Source: Afipia sp. 1NLS2
GTDB taxonomy: Bacteria > Pseudomonadota > Alphaproteobacteria > Rhizobiales > Xanthobacteraceae
DNA length: 64,000 nucleotides
NCBI RefSeq assembly: GCF_000178995.1
Contig: NZ_ADVZ01000001.1
Location: 654,001-718,000 of the forward strand
Direction of reading: 5' to 3'
Numbering within the stretch: position 1 is the first letter of the stretch; each line of letters starts with the position of its first letter. The notes beneath the pieces are model-generated. The model saw nothing but the letters and a program-made list of their open reading frames with translations. It made no database searches and was not told the origin of the DNA. Below, piece by piece: positions 35,836-43,885 of the stretch. The translations under genes and the position numbers were made by a program.

Positions 35836-36078
35836 ATGACCGATCTGATCGTTCAACCAAATCTCTGGGTAACCAGAATGCTTCCCGAAGGAATCGTCGA
35901 GAAGTGGCTTGTCGCCGATGGCGCAAACGTTACTTCGGACGACCCCCTTGTCGATGTTCGGATCGAAAATCAGCTTAGACGGTTGAAGTCACCTGATACC
36001 GGGCGGCTGACGATCTACGCGCCACAAAATAGCGTCGTGGAACCGGGCATGGTGATAGGCAGGGTCGAGGCTGCCTAA
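35836..36078 (+). CDS. Lipoyl-domain-like protein lacking the modified lysine
   Basis: 80 residues from the ATG at 35836 behind GGAGGATC. The whole protein is a biotinyl/lipoyl fold: WVTRMLPEGIVEKWLVADGANVTSDDPLVDVRIE, a turn, then GRLTIYAPQNSVVEPGMVIGRVEA. At the tip of the hairpin, where lipoyl domains have ETDKA, this one reads ENQLR, so the Lys that carries lipoate or biotin appears missing. It cannot be an ordinary carrier in a 2-oxoacid dehydrogenase. No E1, E2 or E3 gene is adjacent. Role unknown. Confidence 0.8.
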   Translation: MTDLIVQPNLWVTRMLPEGIVEKWLVADGANVTSDDPLVDVRIENQLRRLKSPDTGRLTIYAPQNSVVEPGMVIGRVEAA

Positions 36079-36127
36079 AGTACAGTCGGGCAGATCGGTT
36101 GCCCTCGCCAGAAGGGATGCGTTTTAC

Positions 36128-36589
36128 ATGACCAAGCTCAAGCTGCGCCCTGCCTCGCTGGTCCTTGTGGCCGACGGCACGAAAGCGCTTTTTCTTCGAA
36201 ACGCCGGAGACGAGGTCTTTCCAAATCTCATCGTCGCGCACGCGTTCAAAGACAACAATCCTCCGACCAGAGATCAGGGAACCGACCGCCCGGGACGTGT
36301 CCACGAGAGTGCGACCTCAAGGCGCAGTCAGGTTGAAACGACAGACTGGCATATTGTCGAGAAACATAAGTTCGTAGAAGCAACAGCGGCTTCCCTCGAA
36401 CGATACATTGAGGATGAAGGCGTCAAAAGCATCGTTATCGTCGCCCCGCCACGAGTAGTTGGCGCCCTCCGCGCGACACTGCCTGAAAATATCCGGAAGC
36501 ATATTCTCGCTGAAATCGAAAAAGACCTGACGAACCAGCCGGTTCATGAGATCGAAAAATACCTCACGGATTATTTTCTCCCCGGCTGA
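36128..36589 (+). CDS. Host-attachment-type protein (eRF1-like fold)
   Basis: 153 residues, matching the Host_attach family: VLVADGTKALFLRNAG at the N-terminus, a long variable loop with basic residues, FVEATAASLERYIEDEGVKSIVIVAPPRVVGALR and the C-terminal LPENIRKHILAEIEKDLTNQPVHEIEKYL. The family resembles the middle domain of eRF1 and archaeal Pelota and is widespread outside host-associated bacteria. The attachment role comes from a few early mutants and is not secure. It lies behind the lipoyl-like gene and convergent with the channel gene. Confidence 0.88.
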   Translation: MTKLKLRPASLVLVADGTKALFLRNAGDEVFPNLIVAHAFKDNNPPTRDQGTDRPGRVHESATSRRSQVETTDWHIVEKHKFVEATAASLERYIEDEGVKSIVIVAPPRVVGALRATLPENIRKHILAEIEKDLTNQPVHEIEKYLTDYFLPG

Positions 36590-36596
36590 AATGAGG

Positions 36597-37832
36597 TCAG
36601 TCGAGATCGACGGCCGGAGGCTCCTTCGAAGTACCGGCCACTGGAGCATTTTCCGCCCGCTGCGATGCAATTCGCCGGATGTGGGAGGCAATACGAGGCT
36701 CACGCTCCATCAGTAGTTCCAGATCGCCAGCGCCGAGGACCAATAGCTTCGCTCTCGTACATGCTCTCGCCGTCCCCGAACGTTTTGTCCTGCTCAGTAA
36801 AGCCTGCTCCCCGAAAAACTGACCCGCGCTGAGTTGGATTTTGTGCTTATCTGAAAGCACGACTTCTATCGTTCCACTTGCGACGAAGTACATGGCATGT
36901 GCCGGGTCCCCTCGGCGTACAATGACCTCGCCTTTTTCGTAGCGGCGCGCACGCAACAGCCCCATAACTTCTGCAATATTTTCTGCCTTGAGATGGGCAA
37001 ACGCGGGGACCTGAGCGATCATGCTCCAGGTGATGACGAAATCGCGGCGGTGAATGACATCTGAAAAAGCGTGGGCGATGATGCCAACCGGTAAAGCGAT
37101 CATGATCAAGCCGCCTATGATCGTGCCGGCGGCAACCAGCTTGCCTACTCCTGTCAGCGGGACGACATCACCATAGCCTATTGTGGTCAACGTAACGAGC
37201 GACCACCACATAGCATCTGGAATTGTACCGAACTTGTCTTTCTGCACGTCCCCTTCAAGCATGTGCATGAGGCTGGCTGAAATAACAGTGCAGCATATCA
37301 AGATGATCAAGCACGCGCCGAGCGCCCAGCGTTCGGCCCATAACACTTCCATGAGCGAACTCATACCGGGCGAATAGCGGACCAGTTTTAAAATTCGCAT
37401 CGTCCGGAAAACCACCAATCCTTTCAGATCGGCGTCGCCAAAGATCGAGAGCCAGAGCGGCGCAACGGCCAACAGATCGATCAGCCCCCAAGGGCTGACC
37501 AGATAGCGAAGACGAGCCATAAGCGTCGACTTACCCCGGTAGGGAATGTGTTCCGGCGCGATCCAAATACGGGCCAAATATTCAAGGCTGAAGACCGAGA
37601 CGCTTATAAACTCGACTCCGCGAAAAATAACAGTGTAACGCGCATACAGTTCAGGAACAGATTCCAAAATTGTTGCAAGAACGCTGACGAAAATGAATAT
37701 TCCAATAGACCAATTCAGAATATACCCAAGCCCATCTTCGTCTGATCTGGCTTCGAGCGCTTGATAAAGATGGCTGCGTGACCGCCTGGACGCAGACAGA
37801 ACAGCTCCTTTTCGTGAGGCCATTGATTGCAT
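36597..37832 (-). CDS. Voltage-gated-type K+ channel with cyclic-nucleotide-binding domain
   Basis: 411 residues. Six membrane segments with an S4-type helix FRTMRILKLVRY, the K+ selectivity filter TTIGYGD followed by the last helix, then a C-linker and a cyclic-nucleotide-binding domain (~285-395: YEKGEVIVRRGDPAHAMYFVASGTIEVVL and AGQFFGEQALLSRTKRSGTARA). The phosphate-binding cassette FGEQALL...RSGTARA keeps the GE and R-(S/T)-x-x-A pattern, so cAMP binding is plausible. This is the MlotiK1-like architecture known from rhizobia, but with more S4 Arg/Lys. ATG at 37832. Two FixK/FNR-type boxes are upstream. Confidence 0.93.
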   Translation of the reverse strand: MQSMASRKGAVLSASRRSRSHLYQALEARSDEDGLGYILNWSIGIFIFVSVLATILESVPELYARYTVIFRGVEFISVSVFSLEYLARIWIAPEHIPYRGKSTLMARLRYLVSPWGLIDLLAVAPLWLSIFGDADLKGLVVFRTMRILKLVRYSPGMSSLMEVLWAERWALGACLIILICCTVISASLMHMLEGDVQKDKFGTIPDAMWWSLVTLTTIGYGDVVPLTGVGKLVAAGTIIGGLIMIALPVGIIAHAFSDVIHRRDFVITWSMIAQVPAFAHLKAENIAEVMGLLRARRYEKGEVIVRRGDPAHAMYFVASGTIEVVLSDKHKIQLSAGQFFGEQALLSRTKRSGTARACTRAKLLVLGAGDLELLMEREPRIASHIRRIASQRAENAPVAGTSKEPPAVDLD

Positions 37833-37940
37833 CTGATCGCCGCTTCAATCCTTCGTATCTGCCAGAGAGACGGGTCGACGACACTAAGGATGATTTCATT
37901 TCGACCTTGGGGATTCCGCCCCATCAACACGTGAAACGGG

Positions 37941-37954
37941 TTGAGGTAAATCAA
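37941..37954. promoter_or_regulatory. FixK/FNR box, first of a pair
   Basis: TTGAGGTAAATCAA, perfect TTGA-N6-TCAA, 108 bases from the channel gene start on the left and 79 bases from the AMP-phosphorylase-like gene on the right. Confidence 0.75.
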
Positions 37955-37984
37955 GTCCGCCGTTCCCTCCAAGGCTCACGGTGC

Positions 37985-37998
37985 TTGATTTAGATCAT
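37985..37998. promoter_or_regulatory. FixK/FNR box, second of the pair, one mismatch
   Basis: TTGATTTAGATCAT, one mismatch, 35 bases before the AMP-phosphorylase-like gene. Forty-four bases centre to centre from the perfect box, i.e. about four helical turns. Confidence 0.55.
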
Positions 37999-38033
37999 CG
38001 CGCTTCCACAACAAGCGCGGGATCGAAGATAAA

Positions 38034-39593
38034 ATGGGAAAGATCGCACCAACGGGAATTTTAACCTCGGCCGATGAGGTTGGCCGCCCTCCGCTCAAGA
38101 TCCGTTTCGTTAATTTGGATACCGGCCGCGAGAACATTGCCGTTATCTCGCGACGATCCCAGGCACTCCGCCCTGACGTCTTCTGTGGATTCAGTCGGAT
38201 TCAAATCCAATGCGGGGATAAGCTGCTTCTCGCAACTCTGTTGATCACGGACGATGAGTCTCTTGTCGGGACGAACGAACTCGGGCTTGCCACTCCGGCT
38301 TTCAGAAGGATGAACGAGCCCGAAAATACGCTTGCGACCGTTTCGCCCGCGCCGCCCCCAAAGAGTCTGGATTTTGTCCGATCGAAGATTCAGGGCGATA
38401 TTCTCGATGCCGTTGAAATCGCAGCTATCGTCGACGATCTGACGAACCATCGATATTCGGAACTGGAAATTGCTGCATTCCTCGTAGCGACTGCCCGTTT
38501 GATGACGGCCAGCGAATTGCTCGCGTTGACATCCTCAATGGTTGACGCCGGCACTCGGCTCCATTGGCAGAAGCCAATGATCGTTGACAAGCACTGCATC
38601 GGAGGGATTCCCGGTAACCGAACCTCGATGATCGTAGTCCCGATCGTCGCGGCGCACGGCCTTACCATGCCGAAAACTTCCTCGCGAGCGATCACCTCGC
38701 CAGCAGGTACAGCCGATACAATGGAGGTTCTGGCCAAAGTCGATATTGATACAGATCACATGAAACGAGTGGTCGACAAATGCGGAGCATGTCTGATCTG
38801 GGGCGGACACGTTAATCTATCACCGGCGGACGATATTCTCATCTCCGTGGAGCGCGTTCTGGGTCTGGACACCATCGAGCAGATGGTGGCCTCCATTATG
38901 TCAAAGAAGATAGCCGCCGGCGTTACTCATCTTCTCGTTGATATTCCCGTTGGCTCCTCGTCGAAGGTTCGCACGCCCACAGAAGCACTACGCTTGAGAA
39001 AACTGTTCGAACTGGTGGGAGATCATTTCGGTATCGCCGTGGAAGTCGTCACCACAGAAGGCCGGCAGCCGATTGGGCATGGTGTCGGACCCTTGCTGGA
39101 GGTCCATGATGTGATGTCCGTGCTTGAGAACAGACCGGATGCGCCACAAGACCTTCGGGAAAAATCGCTCAATCTCGCTGCCCGGCTCCTAGAATATGAC
39201 CCGGCCCTGCGTGGCGGCACCGGCTACGCACGGGCCCTTGAATTATTGGAAAGCGGCGCAGCTCTTCGAAAATTACAGAGCATTATCGCAGCACAAGGTG
39301 AGCCACCCTATGCGGCAAGTCTCGGGCATCTGCAAAGAGATATCGTTGCATCGAAGCACGGAATCGTCAGCAACATCGACTGCCTGAGAATAAACCGTAT
39401 TGCGCATATGGCAGGCGCTCCGATCGACAAAGGAGCAGGCATTCAAATCTTCAAAAAAATTGGAGAACACGTTTCTCCAGGCGATCCTTTGTATCGGATC
39501 TTTGCTTCCGAGGCGTCGGGCTACGATCTCGCCCTGCGTGCATCATTTGAACAAAATGGGTTTTCCATAGACGACCGCCCGGAACCTCAGTGA
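38034..39593 (+). CDS. Thymidine/AMP phosphorylase family protein
   Basis: 519 residues, longer than bacterial DeoA (~440) because of an extra N-terminal beta domain (~1-95), as in archaeal AMP phosphorylases. Core signatures: [70 protein letters not shown], then [14 protein letters not shown] and [17 protein letters not shown]. In Archaea such enzymes phosphorolyse NMPs to base plus ribose-1,5-bisphosphate. Whether this bacterial member does so or is a nucleoside phosphorylase cannot be told by eye; the N-terminal domain favours the former. Nine bases before the beta-CASP RNase gene, so one operon. Two FixK/FNR boxes precede it. Confidence 0.9.
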   Translation: MGKIAPTGILTSADEVGRPPLKIRFVNLDTGRENIAVISRRSQALRPDVFCGFSRIQIQCGDKLLLATLLITDDESLVGTNELGLATPAFRRMNEPENTLATVSPAPPPKSLDFVRSKIQGDILDAVEIAAIVDDLTNHRYSELEIAAFLVATARLMTASELLALTSSMVDAGTRLHWQKPMIVDKHCIGGIPGNRTSMIVVPIVAAHGLTMPKTSSRAITSPAGTADTMEVLAKVDIDTDHMKRVVDKCGACLIWGGHVNLSPADDILISVERVLGLDTIEQMVASIMSKKIAAGVTHLLVDIPVGSSSKVRTPTEALRLRKLFELVGDHFGIAVEVVTTEGRQPIGHGVGPLLEVHDVMSVLENRPDAPQDLREKSLNLAARLLEYDPALRGGTGYARALELLESGAALRKLQSIIAAQGEPPYAASLGHLQRDIVASKHGIVSNIDCLRINRIAHMAGAPIDKGAGIQIFKKIGEHVSPGDPLYRIFASEASGYDLALRASFEQNGFSIDDRPEPQ

Positions 39594-39602
39594 GGACGCG
39601 TC

Positions 39603-41195
39603 ATGAATACGACTCTTCAATTCTGCGGCGCGGCCCACACCGTTACGGGCTCCTGTTATGTTTTCAACACCGGTCAGGCCCGCTTTCTGGTGGACTGCGG
39701 GATGTTCCAAGGTTCGAAAACCTTGAAGTCCATGAACTATGGTCCCTTCCCCTTCGATCCCCGTGAGTTGGACGTCCTTCTTCTCACACATGCACATATC
39801 GATCATAGCGGGCTTATTCCAAAACTCATAAAGAGCGGGTTCAAGGGCCGGATCCTGGCCACTCAGGAAACCATTGATCTGTGCTCTTACATGCTGCCGG
39901 ATGCCGGCGGCATTCAGGAAATGGAGGTTAAAAGTCTCAATCCCCGCAATCAGGCTCGTGGAAGAGCGCCAGTCACTCCGATCTACACCGAAGAAGACGC
40001 AATAAACTCGCTCCAGGCCTTCGACGCAGTGAGATACGAAACCTGGGTCGAAGCGGCAAAAGGCGTCCGCGCGCGCTACTGGAATGCAGGCCACCTGCTC
40101 GGTTCAGCATCAATTGAAATCGAGATCGATAATGGAGCGCAAGAGCCACCACTCAGAATTTTAATGTCGGGTGATATTGGTCCAAGCGAGAAGCTTCTTC
40201 AATCGGCTCCTTCGGGACCAAGCGGGCTCGACTATGTCGTCTGCGAGTCGACTTATGGCGATACCGTCCGCCCACATTCTACAACCGAGGAGCGGCGCGC
40301 CCGCCTTGCCCTGGAGGCTCATGAAGCGGCTGCTGGAAAAGGCCCACTAATCATTCCGGCCTTTGCCGTTGAGCGAACGCAGGAGTTAATCGTCGATCTG
40401 GTCGATCTAATGGAGCACGATAGAATACCGCATTGCCCGATCTTTCTCGACTCTCCCCTCGCCATTCATGCGACCGAAGTGTTTCGCAAGCACTCCGCCG
40501 CTCTGCAGCCGGATACGGACGCCGGGCGGCTTCTGCACTCACCTCAACTACGATTCACCAGGGATGTGGGAGAAAGCAAAGCCATCGAGAGACTTTCGGG
40601 TTTTCATATCATTCTGGCCGGAAGCGGCATGTGCGAAGCCGGGCGGATTCGTTATCACCTCAAAAACTGGCTATGGCGCAAGCAGGCGACCGTGCTTCTG
40701 GTCGGCTTTCAGGCATACGGGACGCTCGGACGCATTCTCCTTGACGGCGCCAAGGCGGTCCGCATTCAGGGAGAAGAAATTCGAGTGAACGCGCGCATAC
40801 GCAAGATGGATGAGTACTCCGGCCACGCCGATGGATCGGAGCTTGAGAACTGGATCAGAGCTCGACTTCCGATCCGAAGCGGATTGTTTCTTTCTCACGG
40901 CGAGGATGCTGCGATTGAAAGCCTCCGAGGAAAAATCGCGGACACCGCCATTCCAACGAATCAGATTTTTGCACCCGTCCTCGACGAAATCTACGCGCTT
41001 GATCCACAGGAGGCACGGTCAGTGCCTTCGACCCGGCGGCGCCTCCAGCCGGAAGCCGTCATCCGTCTCGATTCCCATAACGACATGTCGAAATTTATTC
41101 TGGCCCTCAATGATAAGATCGAAGCAGCGGCCGATGAGCGCGCACGGCGCCTCATTATCAGGCGACTTAATAAAACGCTCGATGAGCTGCCATAA
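39603..41195 (+). CDS. Metallo-beta-lactamase/beta-CASP RNase-type hydrolase
   Basis: 530 residues. The metallo-beta-lactamase half has LLTHAHIDHSGLIPKL (HxHxDH), a His in YWNAGHLLGSASI, and LMSGDIG for the bridging Asp. The beta-CASP insert holds PLIIPAFAVERTQELI (motif A region) and the end has the RNA-specificity segment VNARIRKMDEYSGHADGSEL with the last His. This is the CPSF73/YSH1-like prokaryotic RNase group, with no KH domain. Likely ribo-endonuclease or exonuclease. Second gene of an operon with the NMP/nucleoside phosphorylase, a natural pair for RNA breakdown and base/ribose recovery. Confidence 0.92.
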   Translation: MNTTLQFCGAAHTVTGSCYVFNTGQARFLVDCGMFQGSKTLKSMNYGPFPFDPRELDVLLLTHAHIDHSGLIPKLIKSGFKGRILATQETIDLCSYMLPDAGGIQEMEVKSLNPRNQARGRAPVTPIYTEEDAINSLQAFDAVRYETWVEAAKGVRARYWNAGHLLGSASIEIEIDNGAQEPPLRILMSGDIGPSEKLLQSAPSGPSGLDYVVCESTYGDTVRPHSTTEERRARLALEAHEAAAGKGPLIIPAFAVERTQELIVDLVDLMEHDRIPHCPIFLDSPLAIHATEVFRKHSAALQPDTDAGRLLHSPQLRFTRDVGESKAIERLSGFHIILAGSGMCEAGRIRYHLKNWLWRKQATVLLVGFQAYGTLGRILLDGAKAVRIQGEEIRVNARIRKMDEYSGHADGSELENWIRARLPIRSGLFLSHGEDAAIESLRGKIADTAIPTNQIFAPVLDEIYALDPQEARSVPSTRRRLQPEAVIRLDSHNDMSKFILALNDKIEAAADERARRLIIRRLNKTLDELP

Positions 41196-41278
41196 CAGCT
41201 ATGAGAGAATGGCGAGTTCCACGTAGTGCTTCACGACAAGCGAACTCTTATCAAGATCAATTAAACTTCCGATCGCCA

Positions 41279-41683
41279 TCACAGAGATTCCTTGGCTGCA
41301 AGCACCTCCCGCAGCGATCGAACAACGCTGTCTTCGAGGTGAGGTTTCAGCAGCACCGTCGACACGCCCACAGCTTTGGCCTTGGCTTCAATGCGCATGT
41401 CGGGGAAACCCGTGATGAGAATGATGGGCGCTTTTATCCCGATATGGCGCAGACTCTCAGCAAGTTCGATGCCGTCTATCGGCTGCATTTTGTAATCGAT
41501 GATAAAACATTCGGCGTTGCCGCATTCATTGAAATTCAGGAGCTTCTTGGCATTCGGAAAAGCTAAAACCTGGAATCCCTCGACTTCGAGAAAAAAGGTG
41601 AGCGATTGGCGCACGTCATAGTCATCATCAACCACAAAAATAAGTTCTGAACGGCAATGATGCTTCCTCTCTTGAATCTCCAT
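41279..41683 (-). CDS. Stand-alone response-regulator receiver protein
   Basis: 134 residues from the ATG at 41683: one CheY-like receiver with acidic pair VVDDDYDVRQS, phospho-acceptor Asp in CFIIDYKMQPIDG, Thr in ILITG, and Lys in VLLKPH. The sequence (LRHIGIKAPIILITG) is of FixJ type but there is no output domain. No good ribosome binding site is seen. The FixJ-type HTH it might once have had, or worked with, is the broken fragment just upstream on the same strand. Histidine kinase not in the window. Confidence 0.85.
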   Translation of the reverse strand: MEIQERKHHCRSELIFVVDDDYDVRQSLTFFLEVEGFQVLAFPNAKKLLNFNECGNAECFIIDYKMQPIDGIELAESLRHIGIKAPIILITGFPDMRIEAKAKAVGVSTVLLKPHLEDSVVRSLREVLAAKESL

Positions 41684-41726
41684 ATTTTCATTTAGAATTT
41701 TAAGAACTAGCCGGTGTTGATCTCGC

Positions 41727-41956
41727 TCAACCCTCAATCATTCCGCTGCGGATTGCAAACCGGACCAACTCAGAGAGGCTGCCGACTTGCAGCTTGGCCA
41801 TGACGTTTGCCCGATAAACTTCAACGGTCTTTGGGCTGATGTCGAGATCGCCGCGATCATCTTGTTCGACAAGCCTTCGGCCAATCCCTGCATAACCTGC
41901 CGCTCGCGTTGGCCAGCGATCGGACCCGCACGGCTGCCTCTGACAGTCTGCGTCAA
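41727..41956 (-). pseudogene. FixJ-type LuxR HTH remnant, frameshifted
   Basis: Two overlapping frames together spell the C-terminal output domain of a FixJ-like regulator: QRERQVMQGLAEGLSNKMIA in one frame and DLDISPKTVEVYRANVMAKLQVGSLSELVRFAIRSG in the other, joined by a single missing base near 41840-41855. The receiver that should precede it is absent: upstream there is only ~30 bases to a FixK/FNR box. So this is either a decayed fixJ tail or a gene whose first part was replaced by the promoter of the CBS-BON gene. Confidence 0.82.
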
Positions 41957-41989
41957 GGCCCATCAGCTCACGCAGAGGCCCTCATGCCA

Positions 41990-42003
41990 TTGATCTGCAT
42001 CAA
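41990..42003. promoter_or_regulatory. FixK/FNR box
   Basis: TTGATCTGCATCAA, perfect TTGA-N6-TCAA, 62 bases before the CBS-BON gene start and also ~34 bases upstream of the leftward HTH remnant. Confidence 0.8.
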
Positions 42004-42065
42004 TGGCACTCCTTCATGCGCTGCCAATCTACATGGGGCAAACAGCTAACAGAGGAGACGCTCCG

Positions 42066-42752
42066 ATGAAAGTAAGAGACGTTATGACCAAGCATCTGGT
42101 GAGCGTTCTGCCCAATGTACATGTGCGCGAGGCGGCTAAAATGATGGTCGGCAATGGAATTAGCGCACTGACCGTTGTCGACGAGCGCGGATCTCTTGTC
42201 GGCCTTCTTTCTGAAGGCGACTTGTTGCACCGGCGTGAATTGAATACAGAGACGCGCCGCTCCTGGTGGCTCGACCTATTCGCATCTGATCGCGACCTTG
42301 CGGCCGATTACGTAAAATCAAACTCCCGAATGGTGCGAGACGTCATGACCACCAAAGTTCTCACCGCATCTCCAGACGATACTCTCGGAGACGTCGCCAG
42401 ACGTTTCGAGAAGCATCACATCAAGCGGCTGCCCGTGATCGAAAATGGACACCTGATTGGTATCATTACTAGAGCGAACTTAGTGCAGGCTCTTGCCAAC
42501 ACAAAAGAGCTGCCCTTGCCGCGCGACACGGACGCCATGATAAAGCGTGAAATCGACCACAGGATCGCAGAGCAGCCTTGGGCTCGTCGCCCATTCAGCA
42601 TCTGCGTCAGCAATGGCAATGTGGACATAACCGGGATCGTTTATAACGATAACGAACGTGATGCGATCCGCATAGCGGCTGAAAATACACCCGGCGTAGG
42701 AGTCGTAGCGAATAACTTGCGCGTGGTGGCGCGCCCCATGGAGGATGGTTAG
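42066..42752 (+). CDS. CBS-pair + BON-domain protein (second copy)
   Basis: 228 residues from the ATG at 42066 behind GAGGAGACG. Same order as the protein at 29230: CBS1 (MTKHLVSVLPNVHVREAAKMMVGNGISALTVVD), linker with RRSWWLDLF, CBS2 (MTTKVLTASPDDTLGDVARRFEKHHIKRLPVIE) and a BON domain (VSNGNVDITGIVYNDNERDAIRIAAENTPGV). The two proteins are clear but not recent paralogues. The Bateman module probably binds an adenine nucleotide. Driven by a perfect FixK/FNR box. The 259 bases behind the stop contain only a short open frame without family features. Confidence 0.92.
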   Translation: MKVRDVMTKHLVSVLPNVHVREAAKMMVGNGISALTVVDERGSLVGLLSEGDLLHRRELNTETRRSWWLDLFASDRDLAADYVKSNSRMVRDVMTTKVLTASPDDTLGDVARRFEKHHIKRLPVIENGHLIGIITRANLVQALANTKELPLPRDTDAMIKREIDHRIAEQPWARRPFSICVSNGNVDITGIVYNDNERDAIRIAAENTPGVGVVANNLRVVARPMEDG

Positions 42753-43011
42753 CCTGCAGGCTGACAGCTATGGCTGCGCATCGACAAAGCAGATTGCGCT
42801 ATTGCAGTCGCATATCTCGGTATCTCACTGCAGATCCAAGAAAATGTCAGATCGTCGGCTCGCACCGGCAAATGCACAATCCGATTCATCCGAAGCGTCA
42901 CTTGATCTCACTCAAAAGCTTTATCGGATGACCAGCTAAAGTTCTGAACACGGCTGGCTTGTGAATACCGCTCTCCCACAGATTTGACCACGCGTTTGCG
43001 AGGAGGACAAA

Positions 43012-43857
43012 ATGATAATTCAAGATGCGATGTTGGTGCTAAAGGCCTATCCGACACCCACCAGTGAAGAGGTCATCGCTTCTGGAATTCAGTTGGCTGG
43101 ATCGCTCAACTGCCGCATCTCTGCTTTTGTGCCAGAAACCCTGATTCAAGTGCCGGGCTCGTTTCTGGGGAATTCTCTGATAAACATCTCGGGAATGGCG
43201 GCTCTCGAGATGGACAAGAGCAAACGAAACGCGGCCACTCTTATCAAGCTCTTTCGCGATTTAGCAGAACGAAATGGGATACAGCACGAAGTCATAAAGG
43301 AACGAGAACTCGCAGGCCGGATTCCCGCTTTGACGGCTGAGTATGCTCGCCTGAAGGATTTGATTCTTCTGCCCGTTAGCCAGAATGACCTCGTCGACCA
43401 GTGGGATACCGAGACCATTATTTTTAACTCCGCTCGACCGGTTCTGCTGTTGCCAGAGCGGGCCACCTCTCCAAATGCATCCATCGACTCGATCGGGGTT
43501 GCCTGGGACTACAGTCGTGCAGCCGCTCGTGCCGTGGCCGATGCAATGCCTATTCTCAGGCTCGCAAAAAAGGTGCACGTTGTTATCGTTCTCAACGAGA
43601 AAGACTTCGACGTTACTCGGAAGACACACGAAATCGGGGCTTATTTAGCTCGGCATCAAGTGAATGTTGAAGTTCACGGAATTGATTCCGCCGGGCAATC
43701 TATCGGCGAAGTGCTGAAAGATTTCGCCAATCATCATAGGCTGGACTTATTGGTGATGGGAGCCTACGGCCACTCTCGCTTTCGAGAATTCGTCCTTGGA
43801 GGCGCGACGAGATCCATGATTGCCAATCCGCCCGTTCCTTTGTTGCTTTCACATTGA
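43012..43857 (+). CDS. Universal stress protein, tandem UspA domains (second copy)
   Basis: 281 residues behind GAGGAGGACA. Two Usp folds; the second closes with LLVMGAYGHSRFREFVLGGATRSMI, the ATP-binding glycine pattern, while the first is degenerate. Paralogue of the protein at 14816. Also, as there, a P-type ATPase gene lies next to it: the pump at 43886 starts 28 bases after this stop. No FixK/FNR box is visible directly upstream, so transcription may come from the CBS-BON promoter or an unseen one. Confidence 0.93.
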   Translation: MIIQDAMLVLKAYPTPTSEEVIASGIQLAGSLNCRISAFVPETLIQVPGSFLGNSLINISGMAALEMDKSKRNAATLIKLFRDLAERNGIQHEVIKERELAGRIPALTAEYARLKDLILLPVSQNDLVDQWDTETIIFNSARPVLLLPERATSPNASIDSIGVAWDYSRAAARAVADAMPILRLAKKVHVVIVLNEKDFDVTRKTHEIGAYLARHQVNVEVHGIDSAGQSIGEVLKDFANHHRLDLLVMGAYGHSRFREFVLGGATRSMIANPPVPLLLSH

Positions 43858-43885
43858 CGTCGAAGCCAACATCGAGGGGGCATTT

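Noticed and set aside
41240-41260. Possible FNR-like site CTTATCAAGATCAATTAA
   Set aside because: Does not fit TTGA-N6-TCAA spacing and lies between convergent gene ends.
42745-42939. 64-codon frame behind the second CBS-BON gene
   Set aside because: No ribosome binding site, overlaps the previous stop, no recognisable motif.
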